A stretch of 56,399 nt of DNA, taken from positions 1-56,399 of the forward strand of contig JARLJJ010000420.1 in the NCBI GenBank assembly GCA_031291275.1, in the 5' to 3' direction. Made by a program: the position numbers and the translations under genes. The notes under the pieces were generated by a model. It saw nothing but the letters and a program-made list of their open reading frames with translations, was not told where the DNA came from and ran no database searches. The DNA is from Formivibrio sp. (lineage in GTDB: Bacteria > Pseudomonadota > Gammaproteobacteria > Burkholderiales > Chitinibacteraceae). Below are positions 35,214 to 44,147 of the stretch, one piece after another (the first letter of the stretch is position 1; the number at the start of each line of letters is the position of its first letter).

Positions 35214-35225
35214 GCAGCAGGCGCA

Positions 35226-36929
35226 TTAGAAGAGGAAATAACGCTGCGCCATCGGCAACACCTTTGCCGGTTCACACCACAGCAACTCGCCGTTGGCACG
35301 CACCTGATAGGTTTGCGCATCGACCTCGATCCTGGGCAGCCAATGATTGTGAATCATGTCAGTCTTTTGTACCGAGCGGCACCCTTTGACCACCGCCATC
35401 CGTTTTTTCAGCCCCAGGCGCTCGGCCACGCCGCTTTGCCGGGCAATTTCGGAAATAAAGGTCAGCGAAGTCGCTTGCACGCTACTGCCAAAACTCGCGA
35501 ACATCGGGCGGTAATGCACCGGTTGCGGGGTCGGGATGCTGGCATTGGCATCGCCCATCGCCGCGGCGGCAATCGCACCGCCCTTGAGGATCAGGCTCGG
35601 TTTCACGCCAAAGAAAGCGGGTTTCCACAACACCAGATCGGCAAATTTGCCGACTTCGACCGAACCCACTTCATGCGAAATGCCATGGGTAATGGCCGGA
35701 TTGATTGTGTATTTGGCGATGTAGCGCTTGGCGCGGAAATTGTCGTTGCCTGCCGCATCTTCGGCCAGCGAGCCGCGCTGCTGCTTCATTTTGTCGGCGG
35801 TCTGCCAGGTACGGATGATCACTTCACCGACGCGGCCCATGGCTTGCGAATCGGACGAAAGCATCGAGAATGCGCCCAGATCGTGCAGGATGTCCTCGGC
35901 CGCAATCGTCTCGCGCCGGATACGGCTTTCGGCAAACGCCACATCCTCAGCAATGCTCGGATCGAGGTGATGGCAGACCATCAGCATGTCCAGATGCTCG
36001 TCGATGGTGTTCACCGTGTACGGCCGGGTCGGGTTGGTCGAGCTAGGCAGCACGTTCAATTCGCCACAGGCGCGGATGATGTCCGGCGCATGGCCGCCAC
36101 CGGCACCTTCGGTGTGATAGGTATGAATGGTGCGGCCCTTGAACGCGGCCAGCGTCGCTTCAACAAAGCCGGACTCGTTCAGCGTATCGGTATGGATCGC
36201 CACCTGGACATCGTAGCGATCGGCCACATTCAGGCAATTGTCGATGGCCGCCGGCGTCGTCCCCCAGTCCTCGTGCAACTTCAGTCCGATCGCCCCCGCG
36301 GCCACCTGCTCGATCAACGGCCCCGGCAGGCTGGCGTTGCCCTTGCCGGTAAAGCCGAGGTTCATCGGAAACGCTTCCGCCGCCCTGAGCATCTGCTCCA
36401 TATGCCACGGCCCCGGCGTGCAGGTAGTGGCATAGGTGCCGGTCGCCGGCCCGGTGCCGCCACCGATCATGGTGGTAATCCCGCTCATCAGGGCTTCTTC
36501 GATCTGCTGCGGACAGATAAAGTGGATATGGGTATCCAGTCCGCCAGCGGTGACGATGCAACCTTCGCCGGCGATGATCTCGGTGCCCGGCCCGATGATA
36601 ATGTCCACCCCGGGTTGGATATCCGGATTGCCGGCCTTGCCGATCGCGGCGATCCTGCCGCCTTTCAAGCCAATATCGGCCTTGACGATACCCCAGTGGT
36701 CGAGGATCACGGCGTTGGTGATCACTGTATCGGCCACGTCGGCCGCCATGCGCTGGCTTTGCCCCATGCCATCGCGGATGACCTTGCCACCACCGAATTT
36801 CACTTCTTCACCGTAAATCGTGTAATCGCGTTCCACCTCGATCCACAGATTGGTATCGGCCAGCCGCAGCTTGTCGCCCACCGTCGGGCCGAACATCTCG
36901 GCATAGGCTTTGCGGGACATTGTTGCCAT
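35226..36929 (-). CDS. ureC: Urease alpha subunit
   Basis: The 567-residue catalytic subunit of the nickel enzyme that hydrolyses urea to ammonia and carbamate. The dinickel site is complete at canonical numbering: H134 and H136 in [10 protein letters not shown], the carbamylated K217 in GLKLHEDWG with H219, H246 in VAIHTDTL, H272 in TYHTEGAGG, plus the flap cysteine/histidine in MVCHHLDPS. The long reading frame on the opposite strand is a shadow. ATG follows AAGGAGA. Confidence 0.99.
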   Translation of the reverse strand: MATMSRKAYAEMFGPTVGDKLRLADTNLWIEVERDYTIYGEEVKFGGGKVIRDGMGQSQRMAADVADTVITNAVILDHWGIVKADIGLKGGRIAAIGKAGNPDIQPGVDIIIGPGTEIIAGEGCIVTAGGLDTHIHFICPQQIEEALMSGITTMIGGGTGPATGTYATTCTPGPWHMEQMLRAAEAFPMNLGFTGKGNASLPGPLIEQVAAGAIGLKLHEDWGTTPAAIDNCLNVADRYDVQVAIHTDTLNESGFVEATLAAFKGRTIHTYHTEGAGGGHAPDIIRACGELNVLPSSTNPTRPYTVNTIDEHLDMLMVCHHLDPSIAEDVAFAESRIRRETIAAEDILHDLGAFSMLSSDSQAMGRVGEVIIRTWQTADKMKQQRGSLAEDAAGNDNFRAKRYIAKYTINPAITHGISHEVGSVEVGKFADLVLWKPAFFGVKPSLILKGGAIAAAAMGDANASIPTPQPVHYRPMFASFGSSVQATSLTFISEIARQSGVAERLGLKKRMAVVKGCRSVQKTDMIHNHWLPRIEVDAQTYQVRANGELLWCEPAKVLPMAQRYFLF

Positions 36930-36943
36930 GAAAATCTCCTTGC

Positions 36944-37009
36944 GTGAGGTAGGGGAAGTGAAGAGTGAGGGGTGGTTTTACTCTTCGCTCTTCACGCCTT
37001 ACTCCTCAC
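36944..37009. repeat. Family II intergenic palindrome (GTGAGG type) in the ureB-ureC spacer
   Basis: Arms 36944-36970 (GTGAGG...GTGAAGAGTGAGG) and 36981-37009 (CTCTTCGCTCTTCAC...CTCCTCAC) are imperfectly complementary around a short centre. The right arm runs into the last codons of ureB. Same sequence style as 16391-16470 and 38237-38298. Confidence 0.75.
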
Positions 37010-37311
37010 AATTTGCCCATCACCTTGCCTTGAAAGCCATACACCGCCCGCTCTCCCGCCAGCGCGACCAGCTCCACCGTGCGGGTCTGGCCCGGCTCGA
37101 AACGCACCGCGGTACCCGCTGCAATATTCAAGCGAAAACCGCGCGCGGCAGCCCGGTCGAACTGCAGAAAATCGTTGGTTTCGAAAAAGTGATAGTGAGA
37201 ACCGACCTGAATCGGCCGGTCCCCCACATTGGCCACGATCAGCGTCATGGTTTCCCGGCCCGCGTTGATCTCGATTTCGCCGTCAAGAACCTGCATTTCG
37301 CCTGGAATCAT
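37006..37311 (-). CDS. ureB: Urease beta subunit
   Basis: A 101-residue structural subunit of the (UreABC)3 urease. The family N-terminus [39 protein letters not shown] and the ending [12 protein letters not shown] are all present. Its stop codon lies within a family II palindrome. It follows ureJ by nine bases. Confidence 0.98.
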   Translation of the reverse strand: MIPGEMQVLDGEIEINAGRETMTLIVANVGDRPIQVGSHYHFFETNDFLQFDRAAARGFRLNIAAGTAVRFEPGQTRTVELVALAGERAVYGFQGKVMGKL

Positions 37312-37320
37312 GATTTATCC

Positions 37321-37908
37321 TTAAAACGCACCAGCCAAAAATCCGATACCCAACAGCGCGATGCCACCGCCGATCACACGCGAATACCAGACGCTGCGTT
37401 GCTTGAAAAACACACCCAGCGCCATGCCGGAAAGATGCAGTGCCATCGTGCCCAGCACCATGCCGGATAGCGTTGCCACGGCCTGTGTCGCAGGCAGTTC
37501 GCTACCGTGCGCCACGCCATGAAAGATCGCGAACAGGCCGACCAAGGCCGACCCCGCCAGCAGCGGCAAATTCACCCGTGCGCTGATCAACAGGCCCAGT
37601 ACCAGCAAGGACGCAGCAATCATCGGTTCAACCATCGGTATCGCAACACCGCCAAGCCCGAGCAAGCCACCGACCAACAGCAAACCGGCAAATGCCAGCG
37701 GCATCACCCAGACACGGCGAGTCGCCAGAACGCTCCACACGCCCACCGCCAGCATGGCGGCCATGTGATCCATGCCGGTAAACGGATGGATAAGCCCGAT
37801 CATAAAAGCCGAGCCATGATGTATACCAGCATCTGCGCCAACATGAGCGGAGGCCAAACCCGGCAGCAGCGCCAAGGCAACAACAGCAAACAAACGAAGA
37901 TGTTTCAT
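37321..37908 (-). CDS. ureJ: HupE/UreJ family membrane protein (putative nickel/cobalt permease)
   Basis: A 195-residue membrane protein with a signal-like first helix and about six further hydrophobic segments. The family motif HPFTGMDHMAAMLAVG (histidines and aspartate likely contact the metal) and FHGVAHGSELP are clear. HupE/UreJ proteins import nickel for hydrogenase or urease. Its position between ureA and ureB in the operon supports nickel supply for urease. Confidence 0.93.
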   Translation of the reverse strand: MKHLRLFAVVALALLPGLASAHVGADAGIHHGSAFMIGLIHPFTGMDHMAAMLAVGVWSVLATRRVWVMPLAFAGLLLVGGLLGLGGVAIPMVEPMIAASLLVLGLLISARVNLPLLAGSALVGLFAIFHGVAHGSELPATQAVATLSGMVLGTMALHLSGMALGVFFKQRSVWYSRVIGGGIALLGIGFLAGAF

Positions 37909-37922
37909 GAATTAACTCCTGT

Positions 37923-38225
37923 TTAAACGATAGGTTGATGGACAGTCACGAGTTTGGTGCCATCCGGGAAAGTAGCTTCGATTTGGATTTCCGGAATCAT
38001 TTCTGGCACGCCTTCCATGACTTGCGCCCGGGTCAGCAAGGTTGTGCCAAAACTCATCAATTCGGCAACGGTTCGGCCATCGCGTGCGCCTTCCAGAATC
38101 GCGCAGGAGATGTATGCCACCGCTTCCGGGTAATTGAGGATGACGCCGCGCGCCAGCCGACGCTCTGCGACAAGGCCAGCGGTAAACAGTAACAGCTTGT
38201 CTTTTTCGCGGGGAGTGAGTTCCAT
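37923..38225 (-). CDS. ureA: Urease gamma subunit
   Basis: A 100-residue urease structural subunit with the standard start [21 protein letters not shown] and the [25 protein letters not shown]-terminal part. I use ATG at 38225, which has GGAG seven bases upstream; the neighbouring in-frame TTG is not needed. A family II palindrome lies between it and ureD. Confidence 0.98.
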   Translation of the reverse strand: MELTPREKDKLLLFTAGLVAERRLARGVILNYPEAVAYISCAILEGARDGRTVAELMSFGTTLLTRAQVMEGVPEMIPEIQIEATFPDGTKLVTVHQPIV

Positions 38226-38236
38226 CAATTTCTCCA

Positions 38237-38298
38237 GTGAGGTGTAAGAAGTGAGATGTGAGGGGTTAACTCCTTACCCCTTACTCTTCACTCTTCAC
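38237..38298. repeat. Family II intergenic palindrome (GTGAGG type) in the ureD-ureA spacer
   Basis: Arms 38237-38265 (GTGAGGTGTAAGAAGTGAG...) and 38270-38298 (...CCTTACTCTTCACTCTTCAC style) pair imperfectly with many G-U positions and almost no loop. The left arm abuts the ureA ribosome binding site. Confidence 0.75.
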
Positions 38299-38305
38299 AG
38301 TCAAA

Positions 38306-39169
38306 TCATGTTGCCCAAATCCGGGGGGCCATTGCCGTGCGCCCCAGCGCCGCCGGGCGAACCAGAGCCCAGACAGCCCGCAGCGCGGTATGCGCGGCTT
38401 CGCTTCCCGGCCCCAGATAACGCGCCACCCACAGATGGGGAAGTTGCGTGACTGCCAGCCGTCCTTCCACTTCAAGCCGCCGGCAAGCATCGGTGATTTC
38501 CTGCGGCAACGCCGGCCCGGCCCAGATCAAGTTGCCCGCAACCGGATCGCCGCCCAGGCCAATCGGTGAATCGAGTAACGGCGAGCTGCCAGGCAAGACA
38601 ATTTGCTCATGCCAGAGCAGTTTTCCATCCCGGCGAATTTCGGTTTTCTGCCGCCATATCCCTTCCAGAAAAAGCTCTGCGCAGGCACGCCGCCCCAGGC
38701 AAACCACTTCCATCGTCAGCAAACGCGCATCGGCGGCCAGCTCAAACCGGTTGCTAATCGCCACCTCTGCGCCATTGAACAGAATGGTTTCCTGCGGCAA
38801 CCATTCCAGGATCGCCCCTTGATCCAGATGGACACTCAGCGTTTGCTGCGCCGAACGCCCGAAACCGCGATACCACTTCGCCGCACCTGGGCTGGTAATC
38901 AGGGCATGCGCTGCATTTCCCAGCGCCACGTCGATCTGCAAACTATCGCCGCCGGCAATCCCGCCAGGGGGATGCACGATGATGTGCTGGCACACGTCGG
39001 TGCCTTCCGGATACAGATGTTTTTGTACTCGCAATGGGCCTTGATGCACCCTGCGTATCGGAACCGTTCCCTGGGCGGTACGCGCATAAGCCAGGTCCAA
39101 CCGGGCTTGCCAGTTATCGAATCCACCGGCGCTTGCCCCGGAGGCAAGATCCATCTCGGTTTGCTGCAA
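38306..39169 (-). CDS. ureD: Urease accessory protein UreD
   Basis: A 287-residue scaffold that binds apo-urease and channels nickel from UreG/UreF. Typical segments are LYPEGTDVCQHIIVHPPGGIAGGDSL (VHPPGGIAGGD is the hallmark), ITSPGAAKWYRG, LEWLPQETILFNGA, and a C-terminal YLGPGSEAAHTALRAVWALVRP. It is the first ure gene after urtE and defines the junction of the transporter and enzyme halves of the module. Confidence 0.96.
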   Translation of the reverse strand: MQQTEMDLASGASAGGFDNWQARLDLAYARTAQGTVPIRRVHQGPLRVQKHLYPEGTDVCQHIIVHPPGGIAGGDSLQIDVALGNAAHALITSPGAAKWYRGFGRSAQQTLSVHLDQGAILEWLPQETILFNGAEVAISNRFELAADARLLTMEVVCLGRRACAELFLEGIWRQKTEIRRDGKLLWHEQIVLPGSSPLLDSPIGLGGDPVAGNLIWAGPALPQEITDACRRLEVEGRLAVTQLPHLWVARYLGPGSEAAHTALRAVWALVRPAALGRTAMAPRIWAT

Positions 39170-39324
39170 TCGTTCCTCTCAAAGCGCGTTCAGTGGGTGA
39201 AACAAGCAAACGATGACGTGACAACGCACAGAAACCGAAGTGTACATGGGCGAACGCGAAGATGCGCGCAACAAGCATGATCCAGCGCAAAGGGCGATAA
39301 AGCTGCCGTCCAATGCACCCATCT
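39170..39324. repeat. urtE-ureD spacer with a partial family I-like element (copy C)
   Basis: The stretch GCACAGAAACCGAAGTGTACATG (39226-39248, described by its two parts GCACAGAAACCG and AAGTGTACATG) matches the left half of copies A and B (GCGCAAAAACCGGAATGTACATG-like). The right half is different. No gene is visible in the 155-base spacer. Confidence 0.5.
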
Positions 39325-40023
39325 TCAAATAGCGACGAGCGCCTTGACTTCCGGCAGCGCAAGTTCCGAGCCCGAACCCTTGCGAATCACCTCGCCACGT
39401 TCCATGACCACATAGCGGTCGGCCAACTCGGCAGCAAAATCGTAATACTGCTCGACCAGCAGGATCGCCATATCGCCACGCTCGGCCAGTCTCTTGATCA
39501 CCTGCCCGATCAGTTTGATGATCGAGGGCTGGATGCCCTCGGTCGGCTCGTCCAGGATCAAAAGCTGTGGCCGGCTGACCAGTGCGCGGCCAATCGCCAG
39601 TTGCTGTTGCTGGCCGCCGGACAGATCGCCGCCGCGGCGATGGCGCATTTCTTTCAACACCGGGAACATCGCATAAATTTCCTCCGGCACCTTTTTCGCC
39701 TCGCGCCCCGGCAGGCGCGCCATGCCCATGAAAAGATTCTCTTCCACGGTCAGGCGCCCGAAAATCTCGCGCCCTTGCGGCACATAGGCAATGCCGGCCG
39801 CCACGCGTTCGTGCGGCGCCATTTTCATGATCGACTTGCCCTGCCAGTGCATTTCACCGCTTTTGGCCGGAATCGCGCCCATCAGGCATTTCAGCAGAGT
39901 GCTTTTGCCAACACCGTTGCGCCCAAGGATGCAGGTCACTTCGCCGATCGGCGCGTCGAGCGTGACATCGCGCAGGATATGGCTGCCACCGTAGTATTGG
40001 TTCAGATTACTCACATTTAACAT
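39325..40023 (-). CDS. urtE: Urea ABC transporter ATP-binding protein UrtE
   Basis: A 232-residue ABC ATPase of the branched-chain amino acid/urea type. Walker A is GRNGVGKSTLLK, the signature is LSGGQQQQLAIGRAL, and Walker B is LLILDEPTEGIQPS. With UrtD it powers the urea permease. Its place directly upstream of ureD in one transcriptional direction, with urtABCD before it, identifies it as UrtE rather than LivF. Confidence 0.95.
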   Translation of the reverse strand: MLNVSNLNQYYGGSHILRDVTLDAPIGEVTCILGRNGVGKSTLLKCLMGAIPAKSGEMHWQGKSIMKMAPHERVAAGIAYVPQGREIFGRLTVEENLFMGMARLPGREAKKVPEEIYAMFPVLKEMRHRRGGDLSGGQQQQLAIGRALVSRPQLLILDEPTEGIQPSIIKLIGQVIKRLAERGDMAILLVEQYYDFAAELADRYVVMERGEVIRKGSGSELALPEVKALVAI

Positions 40024-40078
40024 TTTCGTTCCTCAGTTGAGGCGTACCACCACCAACGGGCGAGCGAGCCAAAGCAGG

Positions 40079-40153
40079 TTGCGGGAGGCCGGAGCGCAGG
40101 AAGCGGAATGGACATGCAAGTCCATGAGCATTCCGAGCACCGCCCGACCGCAA
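40079..40153. repeat. Family I structured palindromic element, copy D (urtD-urtE spacer)
   Basis: Outer arms TTGCGG (40079-40084) and CCGCAA (40148-40153) enclose the core GCGCAGGAAGCGGAATGGAC with GTCCATGAGCATTCCGAGCA. The hairpin arms ATGGAC/GTCCAT replace the ATGTAC/GTACAT of copies A and B, keeping the pairing. Confidence 0.75.
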
Positions 40154-40176
40154 GATGCGCAGGCGCAGCCGCCGGT

Positions 40177-41001
40177 TCAGCGACCCAGATAGACTTCGAT
40201 CACGCGCTCATTCGCTTGCACTTCGTCGAGCGAGCCTTCCGCCAGCACACTGCCTTCGTGCAATACCGTCACCTTGTCGGCGATCTTGCCAACAAAGCCC
40301 ATGTCGTGTTCGACCACCATCAGCGTGTGCTTGTTGGCAAGTTCAAGGAACAATTCGGCTGTAGCATCGGTTTCGGCATCGGTCATTCCGGCGACGGGTT
40401 CATCGAGCAATAGCAGCAGGGGTTCCTGCATCAACAGCATGCCGATTTCCAGCCACTGTTTCTGGCCGTGCGAGAGCAAACCCGCCGGACGCGCATAGTC
40501 GTTCTTCAGGCGGATGCGCTGCAGCGTCGTGTCGATACGGTCGCGCTCTTCCCCGCTCAAGCGCGCTTTCAGGCTGGCCCAGACCGACTTGTTGGTCTTC
40601 ATCGCCAGTTCCAGATTGTCGTAGACGCTCATGGCCTCGAACACCGTCGGCTTCTGGAACTTGCGCCCGATACCGGCCTCGGCGATCTGCGGCTCGGTCA
40701 ACCGGGTCAGGTCCAGTGTCTGGCCGAAATAAGCGGTGCCGGAATCCGGGCGAGTCTTGCCGGTGATCACGTCCATCATCGTGGTTTTGCCAGCCCCGTT
40801 CGGACCGATGATGCAGCGCAGTTCCCCCACGCCGATATACAGCGTCAGCTTGTTCAGCGCACGAAAGCCGTCAAAGGAAACCGTGATGTCTTCCAGATAC
40901 AGCATCTGACCATGACTGCTATCCAATCCCGGTTGCAGGATACGGACACCGCCGGATTCGCCGGACACGCCACCATCAAACGGATGAATGTCTGCGCTCA
41001 T
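40177..41001 (-). CDS. urtD: Urea ABC transporter ATP-binding protein UrtD
   Basis: A 274-residue ABC ATPase with Walker A GPNGAGKTTMMDVITG, the UrtD-type signature LLSHGQKQWLEIGMLLMQEP, and Walker B LLLLLDEPVAGM. A 30-residue N-terminal extension precedes the domain. It overlaps urtC by four bases. Works with UrtE on the UrtBC channel. Confidence 0.95.
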   Translation of the reverse strand: MSADIHPFDGGVSGESGGVRILQPGLDSSHGQMLYLEDITVSFDGFRALNKLTLYIGVGELRCIIGPNGAGKTTMMDVITGKTRPDSGTAYFGQTLDLTRLTEPQIAEAGIGRKFQKPTVFEAMSVYDNLELAMKTNKSVWASLKARLSGEERDRIDTTLQRIRLKNDYARPAGLLSHGQKQWLEIGMLLMQEPLLLLLDEPVAGMTDAETDATAELFLELANKHTLMVVEHDMGFVGKIADKVTVLHEGSVLAEGSLDEVQANERVIEVYLGR

Positions 41002-42098
41002 TTTATTCCTCGCAATTTGGCGACCAGCCCCAGCACTCCGTTGGGCAGGAAGAGAGTCACACCGATAAAGAGTGCGCCCAGGAAAAACAGCCAGTACTCG
41101 GCGAATGCCACGGTGAACCAGCTCTTGGCGCCATTGACCAAGGCTGCGCCAATCAACGGGCCGATCAGCGTGCCGCGTCCGCCGACTGCGACCCAGATCG
41201 CCATTTCAATCGAATTGGCCGCGCTCATTTCACCGGGATTGATGATGCCCACCTGTGGCACATACAAGGCACCGGCCAGCCCGCAAAGCATGGCAGAGGC
41301 CACCCAGACAAACAGCTTGAAACCGAACGGGTTGTAGCCGCAGAACATCACGCGCGATTCGGCGTCGCGGATCGCAGTCAGCACCCGGCCGTACTTGGAT
41401 CGCACCAGCTTGATCGATAGCCAAAGACTGGTCACCAGCACTGCGCCGGTCAGTAAAAACAGTACCGCACGCGTGCCGGGCGCCGTAATCGAAAAGCCCA
41501 GGATGCGTTTGAAATCGGTAAAGCCGTTATTGCCGCCGAAGCCGGTTTCATTACGAAAGAACAGCAGCATCGCGGCATAGGTCAATGCCTGGGTGATGAT
41601 CGAAAAATACACGCCCTTGATGCGCGAACGGAAAGCAAAGAAGCCGAACACCAGCGCCAGCAAACCCGGCACCGCCACCACCAGGAACATGGCCCAGAGA
41701 AAATGGCTGGACCCCACCCAGTACCAGGGCAGCTCTTTCCAGTCGAGAAACACCATGAAATCCGGCAGATCGGATTGATAGTTGCCATCGTGGCCAATCG
41801 CGCGCATCAGATACATGCCCATGGCATAACCGCCGAGGGCGAAATACAGCCCATGACCCAGACTAAGCATGCCGCCGATACCCCAGACCAGATCGAGCGC
41901 CAGGGCAGCGATCATGTAGCACATGATCTTGCCGATCAGCGACAGGGTGAAGGTCGAGACATGCAAGACATGGCCTGCCGGCAGAAACACATGCCCGGCC
42001 GGCAGCCCGACCAGCAGCACTGCAACCATGGCCAGCAACAGCAGGCGCAACCAGGCCGGCAAACCCTGCCAGAGTTGAAAGGAAATTGGCGTTGTCAT
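40998..42098 (-). CDS. urtC: Urea ABC transporter permease UrtC
   Basis: A 366-residue membrane protein of the LivM/UrtC type with about ten helices. Visible family segments are LDLVWGIGGMLSLGHGLYFALGGYAMGMYLM near residue 65 (described by its parts GIGGMLSLGHG and YFALGGYAMG), and the EAA-like loop RVLTAIRDAESRVMFCGYNPFGFKL. I use ATG at 42098, with GAGG seven bases upstream; a longer frame from 42140 is possible. Coupled to urtD by a 4 bp overlap. Confidence 0.94.
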   Translation of the reverse strand: MTTPISFQLWQGLPAWLRLLLLAMVAVLLVGLPAGHVFLPAGHVLHVSTFTLSLIGKIMCYMIAALALDLVWGIGGMLSLGHGLYFALGGYAMGMYLMRAIGHDGNYQSDLPDFMVFLDWKELPWYWVGSSHFLWAMFLVVAVPGLLALVFGFFAFRSRIKGVYFSIITQALTYAAMLLFFRNETGFGGNNGFTDFKRILGFSITAPGTRAVLFLLTGAVLVTSLWLSIKLVRSKYGRVLTAIRDAESRVMFCGYNPFGFKLFVWVASAMLCGLAGALYVPQVGIINPGEMSAANSIEMAIWVAVGGRGTLIGPLIGAALVNGAKSWFTVAFAEYWLFFLGALFIGVTLFLPNGVLGLVAKLRGIK

Positions 42099-42180
42099 GG
42101 TGCGCCTCGCTCGTTCAAACAGGATGCCCGTGAAGAGCAATGAGATTGGAAAAGGTCAAAGATGCTCATCATTCACCGCC

Positions 42181-43767
42181 TCACTCGACCGAGCGGCCCT
42201 TGAGGGCAAAGAGCCCCATCGGCCGTTTCTGGATAAAGAGAATGATAAAAACCAGGATGATGATCTTGCCTAGCACCGCGCCAATCGAGGGTTCCAGAAT
42301 CTTGCCGACCACGCCCAGCCCCAGCGCCGCGATCACCGAACCGGCAAGTTGCCCGACGCCCCCCAGCACCACCACCATGAAACTGTCGATGATGTAGGTC
42401 TGCCCCAGGTCTGGCCCGACATTGCCGATTTGCGACAGCGCGACGCCTGCCAGCCCGGCGATGCCAGAACCCAGACCGAAAGCCAGCATATCGACACGGC
42501 CGGTCGGCACGCCGACGCAATCGGCCATGCGGCGGTTTTGCGTCACCGCGCGCACAAACAGTCCGAGGCGCGTCTTGTTCAGCAGCAACCAGGTCAGCGC
42601 CAGCACGGCAAAGGCAAAACCGATGATGATGATGCGGTTGTAGGGCAAGGTCAGTGCGGCTGTCACCTCCCAGCCGCCGGACATCCACGACGGATTGGCC
42701 ACTTCCACGTTCTGCGCGCCAAACATCACACGGATGGTCTGAATCAGGAACAGGCTGATCCCCCAGGTGGCCAACAGCGTTTCCAGCGGACGGCCATACA
42801 GATGGCGGATCACCAGGCGTTCCAGCGCAATACCGACCAGACCGGTGACCAGAAACGCCACCGGCAACGCCGCTGGCAGATACCAGTCGACCCAACCCGG
42901 CAGGTAGTGGCGAAACATGCCCTGCACTGCAAACGTGCTATAGGCGCCGATCATCAGCAGTTCGCCGTGCGCCATATTGATCACGCCGAGCAGCCCGTAA
43001 GTAATCGCCAGACCCAATGCCGCCAGCAGCAGGATGGAACCCAGAGAAAGCCCGCTGAAGGCATAGCCGGTGAATTCCTGCCACATCAAGCGATGCTGGA
43101 TGGCCTGCAAAGCCTTGCTTGCCGCGGCACGCACGGCAGGGTTAGGTTCGCTCTCCGGCTTGGTGAGCGGTTCGATGCGCGATTTCACCGAGGGATCGCT
43201 GCTGCTGGCGAGCGCAGTCACGGCCTTGAGCCGGACCGCAGGATCGGGATGAGCCAGCTGCATGCGCGCCACCAGACGCCCCATCAGCGCCTTCAGGCTG
43301 GCATTGTTTTCCACCGCCAGTTGTTTTTCCACTTGCGGCAACAGCGCCGGGTTGGCGGCATCCAGCAAGGTTTGCACTGCGGCAGTACGGATCGCCAGAT
43401 CAGGCGAAGTCATCTTGGTAATTGCCAGCGCCACGTCCAGCTCGGTGCGCAGCCGGTTGTTGAGCGGCACTGCATCCAGCGTGTCGGCATCGATCTTGAC
43501 GATTTTTCCGCTTTCGGCATCGACCACGCCGGCATCGGTCTGCAGATAAGCCTTGCCGTTGGCATCCCCCAGCAGATTGCCGTCCTGCAAGGCTTGCAAC
43601 AACTTGAGCAATTCCGGTGTCGGATTCGCCGCCCATTGCGCAATCAAATCGGCCCGTGTACTGCTATCGGCAGCTACCAGCTCGCTCGCCTGCCCGGCCC
43701 AAGCCGACAAGGGCAACAGCAGGCAGAACAGGCACAGTATTTTTGTCAGCACCATGCGTATCGGCAT
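42181..43767 (-). CDS. urtB: Urea ABC transporter permease UrtB
   Basis: A 528-residue permease. After a signal peptide (about residues 1-24) comes a periplasmic region of about 200 residues with HEAT-like helical repeats (AVQTLLDAAN, ALMGRLVARM, AVTALASSSDPSVK), followed by the LivH-type membrane domain (GLLGVINMAHGELLMIGAY, LETLLATWGISLFLIQTIR, GLGSGIAGLAGVALSQIGNVGP). The long N-terminal domain is normal for UrtB and distinguishes it from LivH. I use ATG at 43767 with GGAG upstream. Confidence 0.95.
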   Translation of the reverse strand: MPIRMVLTKILCLFCLLLPLSAWAGQASELVAADSSTRADLIAQWAANPTPELLKLLQALQDGNLLGDANGKAYLQTDAGVVDAESGKIVKIDADTLDAVPLNNRLRTELDVALAITKMTSPDLAIRTAAVQTLLDAANPALLPQVEKQLAVENNASLKALMGRLVARMQLAHPDPAVRLKAVTALASSSDPSVKSRIEPLTKPESEPNPAVRAAASKALQAIQHRLMWQEFTGYAFSGLSLGSILLLAALGLAITYGLLGVINMAHGELLMIGAYSTFAVQGMFRHYLPGWVDWYLPAALPVAFLVTGLVGIALERLVIRHLYGRPLETLLATWGISLFLIQTIRVMFGAQNVEVANPSWMSGGWEVTAALTLPYNRIIIIGFAFAVLALTWLLLNKTRLGLFVRAVTQNRRMADCVGVPTGRVDMLAFGLGSGIAGLAGVALSQIGNVGPDLGQTYIIDSFMVVVLGGVGQLAGSVIAALGLGVVGKILEPSIGAVLGKIIILVFIILFIQKRPMGLFALKGRSVE

Positions 43768-43837
43768 GTTGCATCTCCGGTAAAACCCGCAGGATGAACC
43801 GGCGGGATATTTCAGAAAAAACCACAACAGAAACTGT

Positions 43838-43929
43838 CGTCATTCCGGCGAAGGGAACCAAAGGGAATGCGGAGCACGGAATCCGGACTACCCGCAAACC
43901 CCTGGATTCCGGCCTGCGCCGGAATGACG
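43838..43929. repeat. REP-like inverted repeat (GTCATTCCGGCG type) between urtB and urtA
   Basis: CGTCATTCCGGCG (43838-43850) and CGCCGGAATGACG (43917-43929) are perfect 13 bp arms; inside, CGGAATCC and GGATTCCG form a second inverted pair. This is the widespread proteobacterial GTCATTCC...GGAATGAC repeat class. Confidence 0.85.
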
Positions 43930-44004
43930 ATCACATCAAGCAATCCGCAACCGATTCCGACTAGCGGGCCAGCGCGACAAAGGGATCGCCATGTGTAGCC
44001 TCCT

Positions 44005-44147
44005 AAAATCGTGCAGTAGCCGTCGCAAGCCTGTTCAGGACAAGAAGTCCGCACCGCAGGAACCGGAATGGACAACATAGTCCAAGAGGATTCCGAGGAG
44101 CGCCCGCCGCAGTCATGGACGGGCGCAGCAGGCTACTGTGCGATTTT
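44005..44147. repeat. Family I structured palindromic element, copy E (urtA-urtB spacer)
   Basis: Outer arms AAAATCGTGCAGTAGCC (44005-44021) and GGCTACTGTGCGATTTT (44131-44147) match at 15 of 17 positions. The core CGCAGGAACCGGAATGGAC and GTCCAAGAGGATTCCGAGGA again pairs as GGAC/GTCC. The right arm reaches the urtA stop codon. On the minus strand it could form a long structured spacer after urtA. Confidence 0.8.

Noticed and set aside
35193..36947. A 584-codon frame antisense to ureC
   Set aside because: It is the mirror of a perfectly conserved ureC with canonical nickel ligands; its translation is rich in H, R and Q with no domain and no ribosome binding site.
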